NCBI GenBank assembly: GCA_014529385.2
Contig: CM043954.1
Location: forward strand, 92,221,747 to 92,285,746
Source of the DNA: Adiantum capillus-veneris
Taxonomy: Eukaryota > Streptophyta > Polypodiopsida > Polypodiales > Pteridaceae
Reading direction: 5' to 3'
DNA: 64,000 bases
Shown here: in pieces, positions 22,630 to 35,026 of the stretch
How the letters are laid out: each line of letters opens with the position of its first letter
Numbering within the stretch: position 1 is the stretch's first letter
Position numbers and translations under genes: made by a program
Notes under the pieces: generated by a model
The model's input: only the letters and a program-made list of their open reading frames with translations
Database searches by the model: none
Told to the model about the DNA's origin: nothing

Positions 22630-23727
22630 TTTAGTGCACGTCCCCGGGCACTGTTGAAAAAGTGTCCTTGGAGGTTGTGGAAGGTTTTGATTGGTTGCTG
22701 ATGGGCTGATCTTCATTTTGTTGTTGGATTTGTTGATGAGATTCAATTTGCTACAGCATATTCATTGGTCAGAGTAGTCGATTTTGAGAGATGATGTTGC
22801 ATTTGTCTGTTGAAAAATATGGACAAGGAAACTAGAATGATGAGGTTCTAAATTAGGGTCTAATACTTGGATGACCAAAGGGAAAAAACCTAGTGGGAAA
22901 AAAGTGCCTTTGGGATACGTGCATTATTGGAGTACTTATTAGCATGGGAAATATTAATAAAGTACTGAAGGGATTATTTGCTGATAGATATGGAATTAAA
23001 AAGGCAGCAAATATGAGAGGGTAACATGATAGAACATTGATTTGGCTGTTGTAGTCTACTCAAGGTGCATAGGTGGAAGCAAAAAAGAGTGTCTAATGCA
23101 TATGTCCAATGGTGGGACATCCTATTTATGCATACACAAAAATGCATGGAAAAAAATATGCTGTGCAAGAAAGATTTTGAGGGGTTATTCAGAAATATGG
23201 TGTAGCTATAAAAGCATATGACATGGCTTTGCAAGCTGGAACCCCTTTAAGAATGGTCTTTGTTGAAGAGGATATGTGCTCTCATCTTACTGTGCACTGT
23301 GCGTGAGTGTTGGACTCTACGACATCACCAATTGTAAGTTAATAGACTTTGACTCTTATGCTCATCTCATCCAGCATGAGTGACACGACTTTAGATATGC
23401 TCAACTCTTCCAGCTTGAGCATAAGCCTAATAACTACGACTCTTAGCACAGAGTTTAATATGACTTGAAGCTTTGGGACTAACGCTTTGCTCATTTTATG
23501 GCTCAACAGTCCGACTCTGACTATGCCAAAGAGTGTTTTTTGCACCCTGGCGATTTGAATTTTTACTGTCTTGTGCTTACTACAAACATTTCTTCAGGTA
23601 AAAGTAAGCTTGAATCCTCAAAAAGAGGATTAGTGAAGGACCAAGTTGGCATTGAAGGTTTCTTTTGCCATACCTGTTTTATCATCTTTGAATCTGCATT
23701 CATGTTGGTTGGGTTGTCCTTCTTTGA
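22630..23727 (-). other. Gypsy B 3' untranslated region
   Basis: I see no supportable gene. Two short imperfect hairpins with similar sequence lie about 40 bp apart near 23357-23381 and 23397-23422 (arms ATGCTCAA / TTGAGCAT). They might be remnants of diverged palindromes. Confidence 0.6.
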
Positions 23728-25248
23728 CTATGAAGACTCCATTATCTGTTTGATTCTCCAATTAGGAGTCTTTGATGTTGTTGTAGGCCTTTGTTGGCTG
23801 TCGGCATTTGACTTTCGACTAGGAGCATTGGAAGACTTAGGAATCCAAATCTCTTGATGACCTTTGTATCTCCTTTGTTGACTTTGCCTAGCTGTAGGTC
23901 TTGTTGAGTTCTTGAAATCTTCATGCAAGCTTGGTGTAGTTGCAGTTGGCTTGTGGTATACCTGTGTAGAATCCTTATCCAAGAAGAACATTCTTTGAGA
24001 TCCATCTTGGTTCTGTATCCTCTTGTGAGTTGTGGTAGACTTCAGTATCTTTCAATGTGGTTCTGTTGTATACCCGCTTCTTAGGTATCCTAGGATATTA
24101 TTGAGGCTGATACCTAATGGGCCTTCTTTCTTGGGAGGAACTTGAAGTTACATCATATGCTCTAACCTGCGGTTTTGGCACCCATATCTGTCTATTACCT
24201 ACATAGTACTTCTGTTCTTTTAAGCTCCATTGTGATGCTATCCATCCCATGTGTTTGTCTTTCTGTGTTGATTTCTTGTCTTCAATCCAAACCAGATCAT
24301 TGACTTTGACTAAAATGCTCTGAACAAACACTTGCTTGAATTTCCTTTGCTTTCTGGAGTACTTTCGCTAAAATATCTTTGCTTTTTTGGGTGTCTCCTG
24401 AGAGGTTTCCGTTGGGTCAGCAATTGACTTAAAGTTTTGAGAGCCTGATTTGCTTGAAGAAGCTGATCCATGAGGGTTCTTTGACGTAGGGGCATATGCT
24501 TTCACATCTTCGTTACTAATCAATGGAAGTTCCACTTTAGCTTTACCTTTGTCTCTGCAAGATTTTTCTTCTTTACCTCTGGTCTCGGTGGCATTCTTTG
24601 CTCAATAGCTTTTGTGGTTTCTTTTTGCTCTGTTTGATTTGCACTTACTATTGTCTGATTTTCTTTAAGATCTTCTGAAGTTTTGTTTGATGGAGATGGA
24701 TCATCTTCATTAAGATCTTTCATTTGAATTGTATTTGAGAACTTTGTGCCGTCGTCCGTGCGGGTGACCAGTCTTGGTCTTCATTCTTTATTGTCTATGA
24801 AGACTGCAGCTTCATTGAACTCTGTATCTCTAGGACCTTTTGGGCCATTGGCATTCCCATTATGATGTCTTCTGGCATATCCTTTGCTATAATCACGTGG
24901 AATTGAGCTTTGATGACCTGCGAACTTACCTCAATGGTGGTGGAGATGATTCCCCAACATTCTGCTCGTTTGTTTCTTGATATGCTCACAAATTGAGGAG
25001 CATCTTCCAACTGTGGTTGGCCACATCTTTTCCAAGTGCGAAAAGACATGAGGTTCTTATTTAGCTGAAAATCTAGCTTTACTTCTTTTGACAAATTTTC
25101 TTCATTCTCACCAACAATGTTGCACTTGATCTTCTCAGAATTGTTTTTTGTATTGAGTGCTTTTGTGGAGGCGGTGTCCGTGGGTTGAACTTTTTCTATA
25201 TTGGCTTTGCTTTGATCACTTGCTTTTGTTGATGTCGACTTGCATGAC
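23728..25248 (-). pseudogene. Gypsy B 3' coding part: retropepsin-like domain and QIWVPK tail (fossil)
   Basis: Read leftward on the minus strand. A lysine/serine-rich start is followed by a domain with paired strands (AQFHVIIAKDMPEDIIMGMP) resembling the C-terminal half of a retropepsin. Then comes a charged region and motifs RQIWVPKPQ and QEIWIPKSS. The same order, retropepsin-like domain then QIW(I/V)PK motifs, follows integrase in element A, which links the two elements. The original role is not known; in A it is attached to the integrase end. Broken fossil. Confidence 0.65.
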
Positions 25249-25252
25249 TGTG

Positions 25253-25274
25253 GGGTGAAAGCATGTATAGGTGG
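25253..25274 (+). repeat. Left terminal inverted repeat
   Basis: GGGTGAAAGCATGTATAG plus four more bases, the exact reverse complement of 53654-53675. Just inside, at about 25369-25402, are AAGGTACGTCAA and an inverted ACGTACC. A similar AAGGTACGTTCAA lies inside the right end (about 53486-53498, minus), a likely subterminal transposase site. Confidence 0.85.
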
Positions 25275-25439
25275 CCTGGAAAGTAATGTCAAGGACATTG
25301 CTTTTTTGCGCTTAAAAGTGTGTGTTTTAAAAGTGCTTCAAATCTCAAAAAGAATATCACTCTCCTAAGGTACGTCAATTAAGTCTCCTAACGTAACGTA
25401 CCACAATTAATGAGACTAAATGTAATTTACTGCTGAACA

Positions 25440-25680
25440 CTGGACTGCTTCTTTCCCGCTTCAACCTGTCTGAGCTTTCTTTGTCTTCGAGATCTCTCTT
25501 GGAGATCTATCTAGCTCCTCTCTCTCTCTCTCACAAAGCTCTTGCTGAGCTTTTTGTATCGCTCAGCCCCCCCTCTCTCTCTCTTTCTCTCTCTAAGCAT
25601 GGCTCCTCTTGTGTCTTAGCTCGTGCTGCTCTCACGAACTCTATCTGTATAGGTTCCTCTTCTACTTGATGATTCTTGAG
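25440..25680 (+). other. Likely untranslated first exon of transposase gene
   Basis: Pyrimidine-rich (CT)n leader without a sustained open frame, ending in GAG|GTATGT, a good splice donor at 25681. A matching acceptor TTCTTGTAG ends at 25792. The 5' border is a guess. Confidence 0.45.
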
Positions 25681-25792
25681 GTATGTAAACACTTATTATG
25701 CTTTGTTAGTATCTTGCTAATTAGTGCAAGAAGTGCCATGTATTAATTAAAAGTATAGTGTGTAGTTATGATTTGTATTTTATTTCTTGTAG

Positions 25793-28700
25793 AGCAATCC
25801 TTTGAAAGTACTGCAACAATGGAGCACAGTGAAGAACTGTCTATCAGCTCATCGTCATTGAGTAGAGAAGCTCAACTTCAGCGCAGAAAATTAATGAGGG
25901 AATATTGGGCTGCTCAGAAACGAAAGCAACGTCAGGCAACGGTCAACTTTGTGACGGAAAGCAATACAGGGGAGATGGATGAAAGAAAGAAACGAAGGAT
26001 ATGTCAATCTATGGTACAACACTTTGATACCTTAACCGTGGGAATGGATGCAAGTGGTAGGAAGGAAATCTTTGATGAAATTCTTCAACATCCTTGCTTC
26101 CTTACTATGCAGAGTAAATCCAAAGAGTTGGAAGCAATTATGCTAAGAAACATCCGCAACACTTTGAATCATGTGAAGGTCCCAAGATCTTCAAACAAGT
26201 TTTTTGTGAAGAAATCAGCAATGATGATGTTGGTGAATGGTGGAAGCAAGGAGCAAAACACTGACATGAGCATACCGCAAGCTGCCAAGCTTATGGGGAT
26301 CCACAAAAGAAACTTATATTCAGCCAAACATCACTTAATAGTGTCAAGTGAATCCGATGGTTCGTTCCCTGCATCTGCGTGTCATAGAGATGATGCACAG
26401 AGAACTCACATCACTCAAACTGTTAAAGACATAGTCTTTCAATTTTGGACGGATGAGACGAGGGTGTCCCCCAACAAGAAAGATGTTTGTAGTAAGAGAC
26501 TAGCTAGATGTTCATATGTAAAGCATCCAATCCACCTTCTTGAGGAGCCTCAGGTAATTGATATATTTTTTAGCACTTTTTATTGGTGCTACAACTCATA
26601 TTCCTGCTACAACATTATGTTTCTATACCACTTTTTATTGGTGCTACAACTCATTACTGCCATAACATTATGTTTCTATACTTCTTTTATTAGTTCTACA
26701 GCTTGTTTTGGTGTTTTGCACCACTTTCTAGTGGTGCTGCAACATTAAAAAGTGGTGAAACATTACTATACTGGTCTCTAATTGAATCCGAACCACTTCT
26801 AAAATTTGATCAATAGTTCTAAATGTTTTTGAAGCACTTTTACTTGTGTTTCCACACCACTTTTTAGTGTCTTTGAACCATTTTTTAATGTTTTGCAGCA
26901 GGTTTTAATGTTTAAGAAACAGTTTTTACTAGAAATGCACCAATGCTTCACCGTAAACCCTACAAAGTGGTGTTCACCCACTAAAAAGTCTTGTTTACCC
27001 AATGCTAACAGACGTGTTTTACAAACTCGTAGGGGTGTTACAGGTGCAAATGTTTTTGGTGGTGCAGCTCACTTTTTCCAAGTGATGTAGCAGCTTTTAG
27101 TCATGGTGCAACAGTTATAGTAGTGCCATAGACTTTTTACTGCTGCTGCATGAATGGTGCCCACCACCTTATGATGGTAACCAAAACCATTTTAGTGGAG
27201 TTTTAACACATTTTGTTAGTAAACACTTACAAGTGTTGTCACACCACAATGAAGCGGTGGACACAACACTTACAAGTATAAAAACCACTTTCACGTGGTG
27301 TCTGACTGCATTCAAGTGGTAAGAAGCCACTTTCATATGCTAAGTCACTACGTCAGTCCATCACTCCATGCAAGTGGTGAGGCACCACTCCCAAGTGGTG
27401 TTACACCACTTTCAAGTAGTAACTAAAACCTTATAACTGCAATCAAGCAGAAAGTTCCCGCTTTCAAGTGGGAACTTGAAAGTGCTTAGACAAGTGGTTA
27501 GACACCCCATTCAAGTGGTTAGACACCGCATTCAAATGACAAGAAAACGCGTTAAAGTGGTGACTGCCCACTTTGAACTAGTTTCTCACCACTCTCAAGT
27601 GGTCATCAAGTGGTGAGACACCACTTTCCTGTGCAAAGTACTACGTTAGTCATCACTCCATGCAAGTGGTGAGACACCACTTTCAAGTGGCCGAACACCG
27701 CATTCCAATGACTTGAATCCGCGTTCAAGTGGTGACTGCGCACTTTGAACTAGTTTCTCACCATTCTCAAGTGGTCATCAAGTGGTGAGATACCACTTTC
27801 AAGTGATAGCTTAAACCTGGTCACTGCAATCAAGCAGCAAGCTCCCGCTTTCAAGTGGCCAAACACCGCATTCAAGTGACCAGATTCAGCGTTCAATTGG
27901 TGACTGCCCACTTTGAAGTAGTTTCTCACTAATTTCAAGTGGTCATCAAGTGGTGAGACACCACTTTCATGTGCTAAGTCACTACGTCAGTCATCACTCC
28001 ATGCAAGTGATGAGGCACCACTCCCAAGTGGAAAAACACCACTTTCAAGTGGTATCTAAAACCTTGTCACTGCAATCAAGCGGCAAGTTCCCGCTTTCAA
28101 GTGGCCAGAAACCGCATTCAAGTGACCAGAATCCGCGTTCAAGTGGTTACTGTCCACTTTGAAGTGGTTGCTCACCACTCTCAAGTGGTCATGAAGCACT
28201 TTTCATAAGAGCTCCTCCACTTCCAAGTTGTGTTGGACCACTATCTAGTTCTGATGCTGGTATGTCGCCTAGTATTTTGTCCCTCCCAGCTACTTTTTAA
28301 GTGCTAGATTTTAATTGGTGACTGGCCACTTTGAACTAGTCGCTCACCACTCTAAAGTGGTCAACACTTTTCACAAGAGCTCCTCCACTTTCAAGTTGTG
28401 TTGGACTACTATCTAGTGCTAATGCTGGTCTGTCGCCTAGTATTTTGTCCCTCCCAGCTACTTTTTAAGTGCTAGTTCTGAACTTCCCCAGAACTTTCAT
28501 GTCCTTACTCACCACTTTTTAATCGTTTCCCACCATATTCAAGCAGTGCACACCATTTTTTATTGGCGGTTCATCACCGTCAAGTGGTTTGAATTCACTT
28601 TTAAATCGTGCCAAACCACTTTTTAGTTACGCTGAATGCGGTTTCTCACCACTATTAAGTTGTCCTCACACAACCTCTTAATATTCTACCTTTTTGTATG

Positions 28701-30785
28701 GTTACTAGTTTCTACACTAATTTGTATTTGTGGTGCATTATTTTCACAAGTAAAACAATACTACTGAATGTATCATTACTAGTTTTTAGTGGTGCACACC
28801 TGTTTTTAGTGATATAGAATCACTTTTTAATTTTTTGAAACAATTTAACCATTTTTGAATGCTAAGTTTATTTTTAACATTTGTATACATGTATATTGTA
28901 GGTGGAGCTTTATTTAAGATTCAAGACAAAGTATGCAGATATTCAGATTTCTCAACGTTGCTTCGAGTCTATGAAACCGTTCTTTGTCCGAAAATTGAGG
29001 GATTGCTACACCTACTGTTGTATTGTGCATGTACAAATCATTTTCCTTAAAGAGGCAATAAATCACATGCGGACTCGAAGTTTTGATCTTCATGGTTCTT
29101 GCTGCATGTGCAACTGCCCTATATGCCTTCATCATGATGAAGTTGTCAACCATGAATGTCTTGCATACAAAAGTGCAAGTATGAGCACCGCTTCACTGTT
29201 GGAGTCTATACTCTGCCCTATAGTTGCAGAACATAGTTTCCATAGCTACCAATGCTTAATGGGAACATGCAATGCATGCGGTGTAGGTAATATTCAGATC
29301 TTTCCAAGAGAAGAAGTTGAGCAGAGTAAGCAAGTATCTGTGAAGTTTTTTGAAAATATAGTGGGTGCCACTGGATTAAACAATGAAGCTAGAAAGAGCA
29401 CTGTGAAAGACATTGTCCACAAGAAAATGCTGCCTAGAGAACTTTTGTGAGTGTACCAAGACAACTTGAAGAAGTATGTCACTCACAATTTTATATTTAG
29501 GTGGAAAGCACAACAGTTCAAGGGCTGCATTTCTTTGTTTCCAGATGATGTGGTTGTCTCCGTCGTTGACTTTACAGAGAACTACTCCTTCAAGGAGCAA
29601 AATGAGATCCAGTCAATGCATTGGTACACTAAGCAGGTCACTATCTTTGTCCTGATTACTTATTTCCGCATTGCATCAGGTGCAATAAAGAAGACCATGC
29701 ACTTTTTTGTCTCAGATGATAAACAACATGACACCTTATTTGTGTAGCATGCTTTTCTCTTACATGCTCAATGGTTGAGAGATCAAGGGCTAAGCTTTAA
29801 AAAACATTGGGTTTGGTCAGATGGCGCAGCTTCACAATTTAAAGCAAAGCGACCGTTTTACTTTGTTGCTAGATATTGGAGCCTTACTGGCATGGAAATG
29901 AATTGGAATTTTTTTTGCTCAGGACATGGAAAGGGGGAACATGATGGGGCTGGGGCTGTCATTAAAAGGGCTCTAACTAATGAGCAATTGAAGCAAAATA
30001 GCATGCGGTTGACTTGTGCAGTTGAAGTTGTCTCTTTTTTGAGAATGCATCTCAGTATTGGAGCAACTACTATGTATGACAAGCAAAAGAGGGAGGTCAG
30101 TAGGGTGTTCTGGGAGGTCAAGCTAGGCGATGTTCAGCGATCCCATCAATGGGACTGCAAACCATTGAAGGTCTCAAGAGCAATGCACTGTGTGAATGGG
30201 TATTCTGAGAACAACACTTGTGCATTGCGATCAAAACGGTTGTCATGCTTTTGTTTTCCTTGCAGGCTTGGCCATTGGAGAAAGTGTATGAACAGATCAC
30301 ATGTGGAGACGTGGCAATATCACACTTTGGAGCCACTTGCTAATGATTCCTAGTCATACGGAGACTCAGACGATGAGGAGTTCCATGGTGCCACTTATGC
30401 AGGTCATTATGACTCCTTAAGCGATGCTCTCACACCTGGAGACAATTTTGTTGTCACTTTTGAAGAGAATAATGAGGAGGCTGTTGACTTCTACATTTTG
30501 AAGTGTGTAGTAGCTAAGGGCCTAACAACTAACGAGAAAATTGATGCATGGGGCAACAAGATAGAGAAGCATACTTATATGGTCATGGGCCATTGGTATA
30601 AATCCCTACAAGCAAATTTGTATGAGTTGTGGGATAACAAGCCAGTAGTTTTCATATATTCCCACTTGATAAGGGCAATAAAGTTCCCTATGGAGCCTGT
30701 AGTGCTCGATGGCATAGGAGAAGTGTTTGAACTTTCCAATGAAAACCATGAGGCAATATACAATAGCATGCCCTTTGAATTGTAA
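25793..30785 (+). pseudogene. Transposase gene, two coding exons, DFTENY / SDG / GHGKG type, decayed
   Basis: Coding exon 1 runs 25819 (ATGGAGCACAGTGAAG) to 26553 (CAG|GTAATT). The intron is 26554-28901 (…TTGTAG|GTGGAG) and coding exon 2 is 28902-30785. Both are in phase 0, giving about 870 residues. The N-terminus is basic with a helix-turn-helix-like part (SIPQAAKLMGIHKRNLYSAK). Cys-rich clusters lie at about 312-331 and 363-372. Probable catalytic motifs are DFTENYSF (Asp 468), WSDGAASQFK (Asp 552) and GHGKGEHDGAG (587-597), an RNase-H-fold transposase pattern I know mainly from animal genomes. A second Cys-rich part (RLSCFCFPCRLGHWRKC) follows. Three in-frame stops (TGA 29448, TAG 29745, TAG 30351) and no frameshift mark it as dead by point decay. 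Confidence 0.75.
26554..28901 (+). repeat. Transposase intron filled with CCACTT/AAGTGG near-palindromes
   Basis: Dozens of variants of ACCACTTTCAAGTGGT and ACCACTTTTTAGTGGT. Larger tandem units sit on top of this: a block with CATGCAAGTGGTGAGGCACC recurs near 27367, 27658 and 28000 (about 290-340 bp apart), and a block with AAGAGCTCCTCCACTT recurs at about 28207 and 28376. No coding sense seen. Confidence 0.85.
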
Positions 30786-31414
30786 ATCAAATCTGATTTT
30801 ATATCATCTAGTGAAAGATTGAACAAGATGGAATTGGTGTAAACGTACGATGGAATTGACATGTTGGTTTTTGAGAATGCTTCACCACTCCCCCCACCCC
30901 CCCCAAACATCACCACTAAAAAGTGTTGCAGTTTCAGAAAAACTCAATAAAAATTTACCACTTTTTAGTGTTACTAAAGTGGTTTAGCACCACTAAAAAG
31001 TGGTTTAGCCCCACTAAAAAGTGTTGCAGTTTCAGAAAAACTCAATAAAAATTTACCACTTTTTAGTGGTACTAAAGTGGTTTAGCACCACTAAAAAGTG
31101 GTTTAGCTCCACTAAAAAGTGGTTAAGAATGCTTCACCACTCCCCCCAAAAATCACCATTAAATGGTGTTGCAGTTCCAAAAAAACTGTTGCAATAACAT
31201 AATAAAAATTTAACCACGTTTTAGGGGTTTAGCACCACTAAAAAGTGGTTCTGAGACATTCAGAAGTGTAGAGACATGTATAGTGCAGAGACAGTAAAGT
31301 GCCAGAACTTCTGTATATTACAAAAAGTATATTACAACAATTATCCAGAAACGTCTACATATCCACCAAGAATGTACAATATATAACGTTTCTGGCACTT
31401 CCGGATGTACAATC
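30786..31414. repeat. Spacer between convergent genes, with CCACTTTTTAGTGG repeats
   Basis: It lies between the ends of the plus-strand transposase gene and the minus-strand HAD gene. A 98-bp unit starting CCACTAAAAAGTGTTGCAG is repeated in tandem from 30913 and 31011, and further single motifs follow to about 31250. It probably carries both transcript ends; no clear poly(A) signal was chosen. Confidence 0.75.
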
Positions 31415-32376
31415 TCATTCATCTTCATTTATAACAAAGTTCTCAAAGACTAGACTCAAAAGTTCATCTTTGGGATTGTTGATGGGGTTTGCCTTTGTAT
31501 ACTCCAGGGTATTGGGGGTTAGTGCCCATCTGCACAACCATGGCAACAGTGTGCGCGTGAGATAATCAGGGTCTTGTTCTTCATCAAGAGGATCAAAGGT
31601 GGGTGGACATATACAATTGTCCCAGACATTGCGCAGATTTTTATATCTGGAGTCATCTACCAGCAATGTCCGAGAGGAGTCGTATTCTAGAAACTTGTTC
31701 AAAACATGGTAAAGGGGCTTGAAAGACACAGGTTCATCTGCAAGGTCTCTTGGAGCTCCAGCAATCTCTTCAAAATACGACCACTTTTCACATTGCCAGT
31801 TTGAGAAGAGATCCCTAAAGTAATAAGTCCTATGTTCCCATATGTCTGGCCAACATGTACTGAGGATATGCTCAATGTTAGAAGCAGTACAAGTGCTCCA
31901 AATCATTGCATCTGCTATTTGCCTCAAATCCCAAACAAATTTCTCAACATCTCTACGGTAGTAGATCCACAACTTCTCGTCCACTCTTTTTAGTTTAACT
32001 CTGTCGGAAGCTGGACATGGAGGGTGTTTAAGTTGTCCAGTCTTTGGATCACGTTTGGTTACATCTTGTCTCACGAATAGTCCATCGAGATCAAGGATGA
32101 TGAGCTTTTTGATCTTACAGAAGTTCGAAACAAGATATCCCCATCCAGGGCAGTTTGGCAAAATCTCCTCAATTTCGGGGCAAACTGCTGGTTCATGGTC
32201 TTCCTCTACTTTATCTGGTGTAACATCTGCATCCTGCTCTGCGTCTTAAAAACCTCAATCAGACTGACATATTAACCTTTTCAAAATACACTTGAAAAGT
32301 ATACCTTCCAGGCTATTGATTTCCATTTCATTAATTTCCTGAACTTCTATGGCAACAGTCCACTTGGCAGGAGATA
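31415..32376 (-). CDS. NIF/FCP1-like HAD-family gene carried by the DNA transposon
   Basis: Two exons are visible: 32376-32305 (acceptor CTCCAG, donor AAG|GTATAC) and 32244-31415 (acceptor TTTTTAAG). They join in phase and the last exon is open to its stop. Counting from the Met at 32161, the HAD motifs are KKLIILDLDGLFV (Asp 24, Asp 26), WSTCTAS (88-94), Lys 148 and LLVDDS (Asp 169, Asp 170). This matches the NLI-interacting-factor-like branch of plant HAD phosphatases, related to RNA polymerase II CTD phosphatases. The usual Thr after DxDx is replaced by Leu, so phosphatase activity is doubtful. Upstream exons were not traced. It may be a captured host gene; it lies tail to tail with the transposase gene. 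Confidence 0.7.
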
Positions 32377-32607
32377 CTGGAGAGAAAAAATAAGCTCTAC
32401 TTGAAGATGCTCATGATGATGTCGGAAAGAACAATATGAGTACAATAAATAGACAGTCAATGAAAAATATGAGTACAATAAATAGACAATCAATGAGCAA
32501 TAAACAACTAGTGAACGAAAAATAAAGCCGTCATTTCATTATCATCAAAATGAGGGTACAAAGACAAAATTACAAAGAGGCTACAAAGCACAAAAGGTTA
32601 ATAGGGG
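32377..32607. other. Short spacer between the two minus-strand genes
   Basis: AT-rich with a short direct repeat (AAAAATATGAGTACAATAAA, near 32430 and 32462). It may hold the promoter or first exon of the HAD gene; nothing definite seen. Confidence 0.4.
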
Positions 32608-33410
32608 CTACAGAAGTTTCTTGTGGGACGTTGGTTTGGGAGGTTTAAGGTTGGGTGCTTGGAGGTTAGTCTTTTTCCGAACAGATGAAGGCTCCTTGGA
32701 TTTTTTACCTCCTGGAGTAGGCTCTGGAGGCTCGGATGCAACCTTAGCTTTTTTCTTTGGTGTGGCGCACTCTTCAGTGTTGCTCCTCTTTTTCCTACGC
32801 CCCAAAATCTCTGCACAAACCTGTGAAATAAGAAGTTCTGAGTCCTCATCAGACAAGTTCACTGTTGTATCCTTTTCAATTGGCTTCTCAGATGATTTTT
32901 TAGCGTCTTCTACGTCCTTGTTCATTGCAGGTTCTGGCTTCAGAGGAACCTCGACTGACTCCTTGGATGCGTCACCTTGAGCTCCCACTACATCTGCTCT
33001 TTTTTCAGTCCTTTTTTCTACCTTTTTTTGGTCCGGAGTGTCTTCACCTGCTTGTTTCTGGGATGCATTCTTATCCCCGCACCCACCACACATGCTATCA
33101 TATATTGGGCTTGCGTGATGACCCAGCTTGGGAGTGTGCTACATAAAATACAATGTAATAATACTCAATATTAAGTTATGTGAACATTCAAAGAGAAGAA
33201 TGTTCCACAGTATATTACCAATTCCATCAACAGGAGATCCAAAGATGCCTTCCATTGGATCTTTCTGTGCAATTACATGGAGAAAAGAAACAAAATGGTC
33301 AAGAAATGAATCTACAATCAGCTTCATATCATAAGGTATAAAAACATCGATTACCTGTACCAACATGCTCATCCATGTTTGCCTCTCCAGGTGCCAGCAG
33401 CTTCAAAGCA
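32608..33410 (-). pseudogene. RING-H2-like gene, 3' part
   Basis: Minus strand, right to left. The exon remnant 33410-about 33355 continues the exon broken by the Gypsy insertion at 42202. A 46-base candidate exon lies at 33264-33219, and the last exon 33138-32608 (acceptor TTTATGTAG) is open to its stop. The last exon encodes a short CGGCGDKNAS segment and then about 150 lysine-, glutamate- and proline-rich residues with basic clusters (GRRKKRS, PKKKAKV), which suggests nuclear localisation. The phases of the small exon do not fit simply, so the splice model here is uncertain. The product is unknown. Confidence 0.55.
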
Positions 33411-34427
33411 TGTAATGGAATTTGCCTATTCAATTTGAGAGTAGCGGAATTTAATGAGAGTACTTTCAAGAAATGATTTTGTGAGCATAGCGGGTAGACA
33501 TAATTGAAGATAGCAACATAATTATAGCAATTAGTTAACTTGGCATAGACAATACTTTTGCAAGAGAGAGAATTTAGAGAACATGACAACAGTTGAGGAC
33601 CGGATTTATGTGGAGCCGGTGTCCCCCTCCAATAGGCATTTGTATTATGATTTCTCCCATAAAGAGAGACTTGTTACAATACATTCTTTGTGTTCCTTGT
33701 GACCTAGGTGAAGCAATGAAGATGGAAAGCTTCATGCATCACCATCATATAATAACCTAAACTTGAAGAAAGCTTTAACTATACCAAGCCTCAGTCCCAA
33801 GACCTCAAACACCTTCGAAGGTGGAGAGAGCTAGCAGGGAATGAAGGTAGGGAAGAGGAAGAACAAACATTTCGTAGGAGAAAGAATTAGTTCCTCACTT
33901 ATCATACTCTTGTTGCTAGCATACATAATAGCATAGTAATGAAGAAGAAGGAGATGGCAAGCTTACGCATTGAAGCATGGCTCTTGGTTGGATTTGCACT
34001 CCATAGCCAAGAGTGTTGGTGTAGGCTCTCAACCTTTACTTGCTTGGAGAGGGAGCTCTTCCACTTTGCATCGCACACAATGAGAGTACTTGTGAGTGTG
34101 TGTGGGTGAGTATATCCCCTAAGCACCCCCCTAGCTTGCTTGGGTCGACCCCCCCTTGTGGCTCATGCTTGAAGCTCATTGGACCCCTCCAGGCCTAGCC
34201 AATCACAAGCAGGAGCCATTACAAGCAACATGGGTAGCCTTGGGACAAGTGTCCCCCTTTCCCCTTTGAGAGAGAGGACTTGATAAATGCAAAATCAATT
34301 AATTAAATATCCTAAATTATCATTGGACCCCTTGGGTGGCCAACCAATAGGCTTCAGGCACTCCGTGAGGGCAACATGGGAAGGAACTTGACAAGTGTCC
34401 TTGCTGCCTCTTCAAGCTGGGCTTCCC

Positions 34428-34478
<51 letters not shown>

Positions 34479-35011
34479 CTCTCTCATCCCTCCCCCCTTG
34501 TAAGCTTGCCCCCCTCCTTGTAGGGATATTTTTGACTTTGGATGAGCAAGCCCCTTAGTCATCAAGCATGACTAAGCACTAGAAGTAGGGGGTGTTCCCA
34601 CAAGCATCTCAGGCAAGCTTCTCAAGGCACCTCAAGCACCTTAATCATGCACCAAGTCAAGCACCTCAAGCATGGAGCCAGTCAAGCACCTCAAGCAGGA
34701 CAAGCACCTCAAGCTTGGGCCGGGTTCCCACCTCAAGCTCAGCCCTAGCTTACCTAAGGTCAAAGGACTTTTACACACATTATTGGAGGTCTTCAATGAA
34801 GCTAACCCTAAGGTCTTATGCTCCATTGGTTAGCCTTGCTCTTGATAGACCATCTCCCATTTGGGGCCCTTTACTAGTGGCCCCGTGTTGAGATAGATCT
34901 ATAAGCACATATCTATATCTTAACACTTGTTCCCATTTATTCTCCCACATTAAGTGATCAATTTAATTTGAGAAAATCATTTGGGTTGGTTAGATATTAG
35001 ATTTTATGACA
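33411..35011 (-). repeat. Chromovirus 3' LTR
   Basis: It runs from TGTAATGG to TTATGACA on the plus strand and matches 40566-42201. It contains a (GT)n tract at about 34432-34477 and a minisatellite built from CAAGCACCTCAAGCA near 34606-34735. Confidence 0.95.
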
Positions 35012-35026
35012 TTACCTCTCTCTTGA
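35012..35026 (-). other. Chromovirus polypurine tract
   Basis: On the minus strand, AAGAGAGAGGTAA lies directly before the 3' LTR. Confidence 0.8.

Noticed and set aside
22820-23300. Plus-strand coding remnant in the Gypsy B 3' region
   Set aside because: Short broken frames without any motif I recognise.
34320-34565. Frames with runs of His-Thr or Cys-Val
   Set aside because: Translations of the (GT)n tract in the chromovirus LTR.
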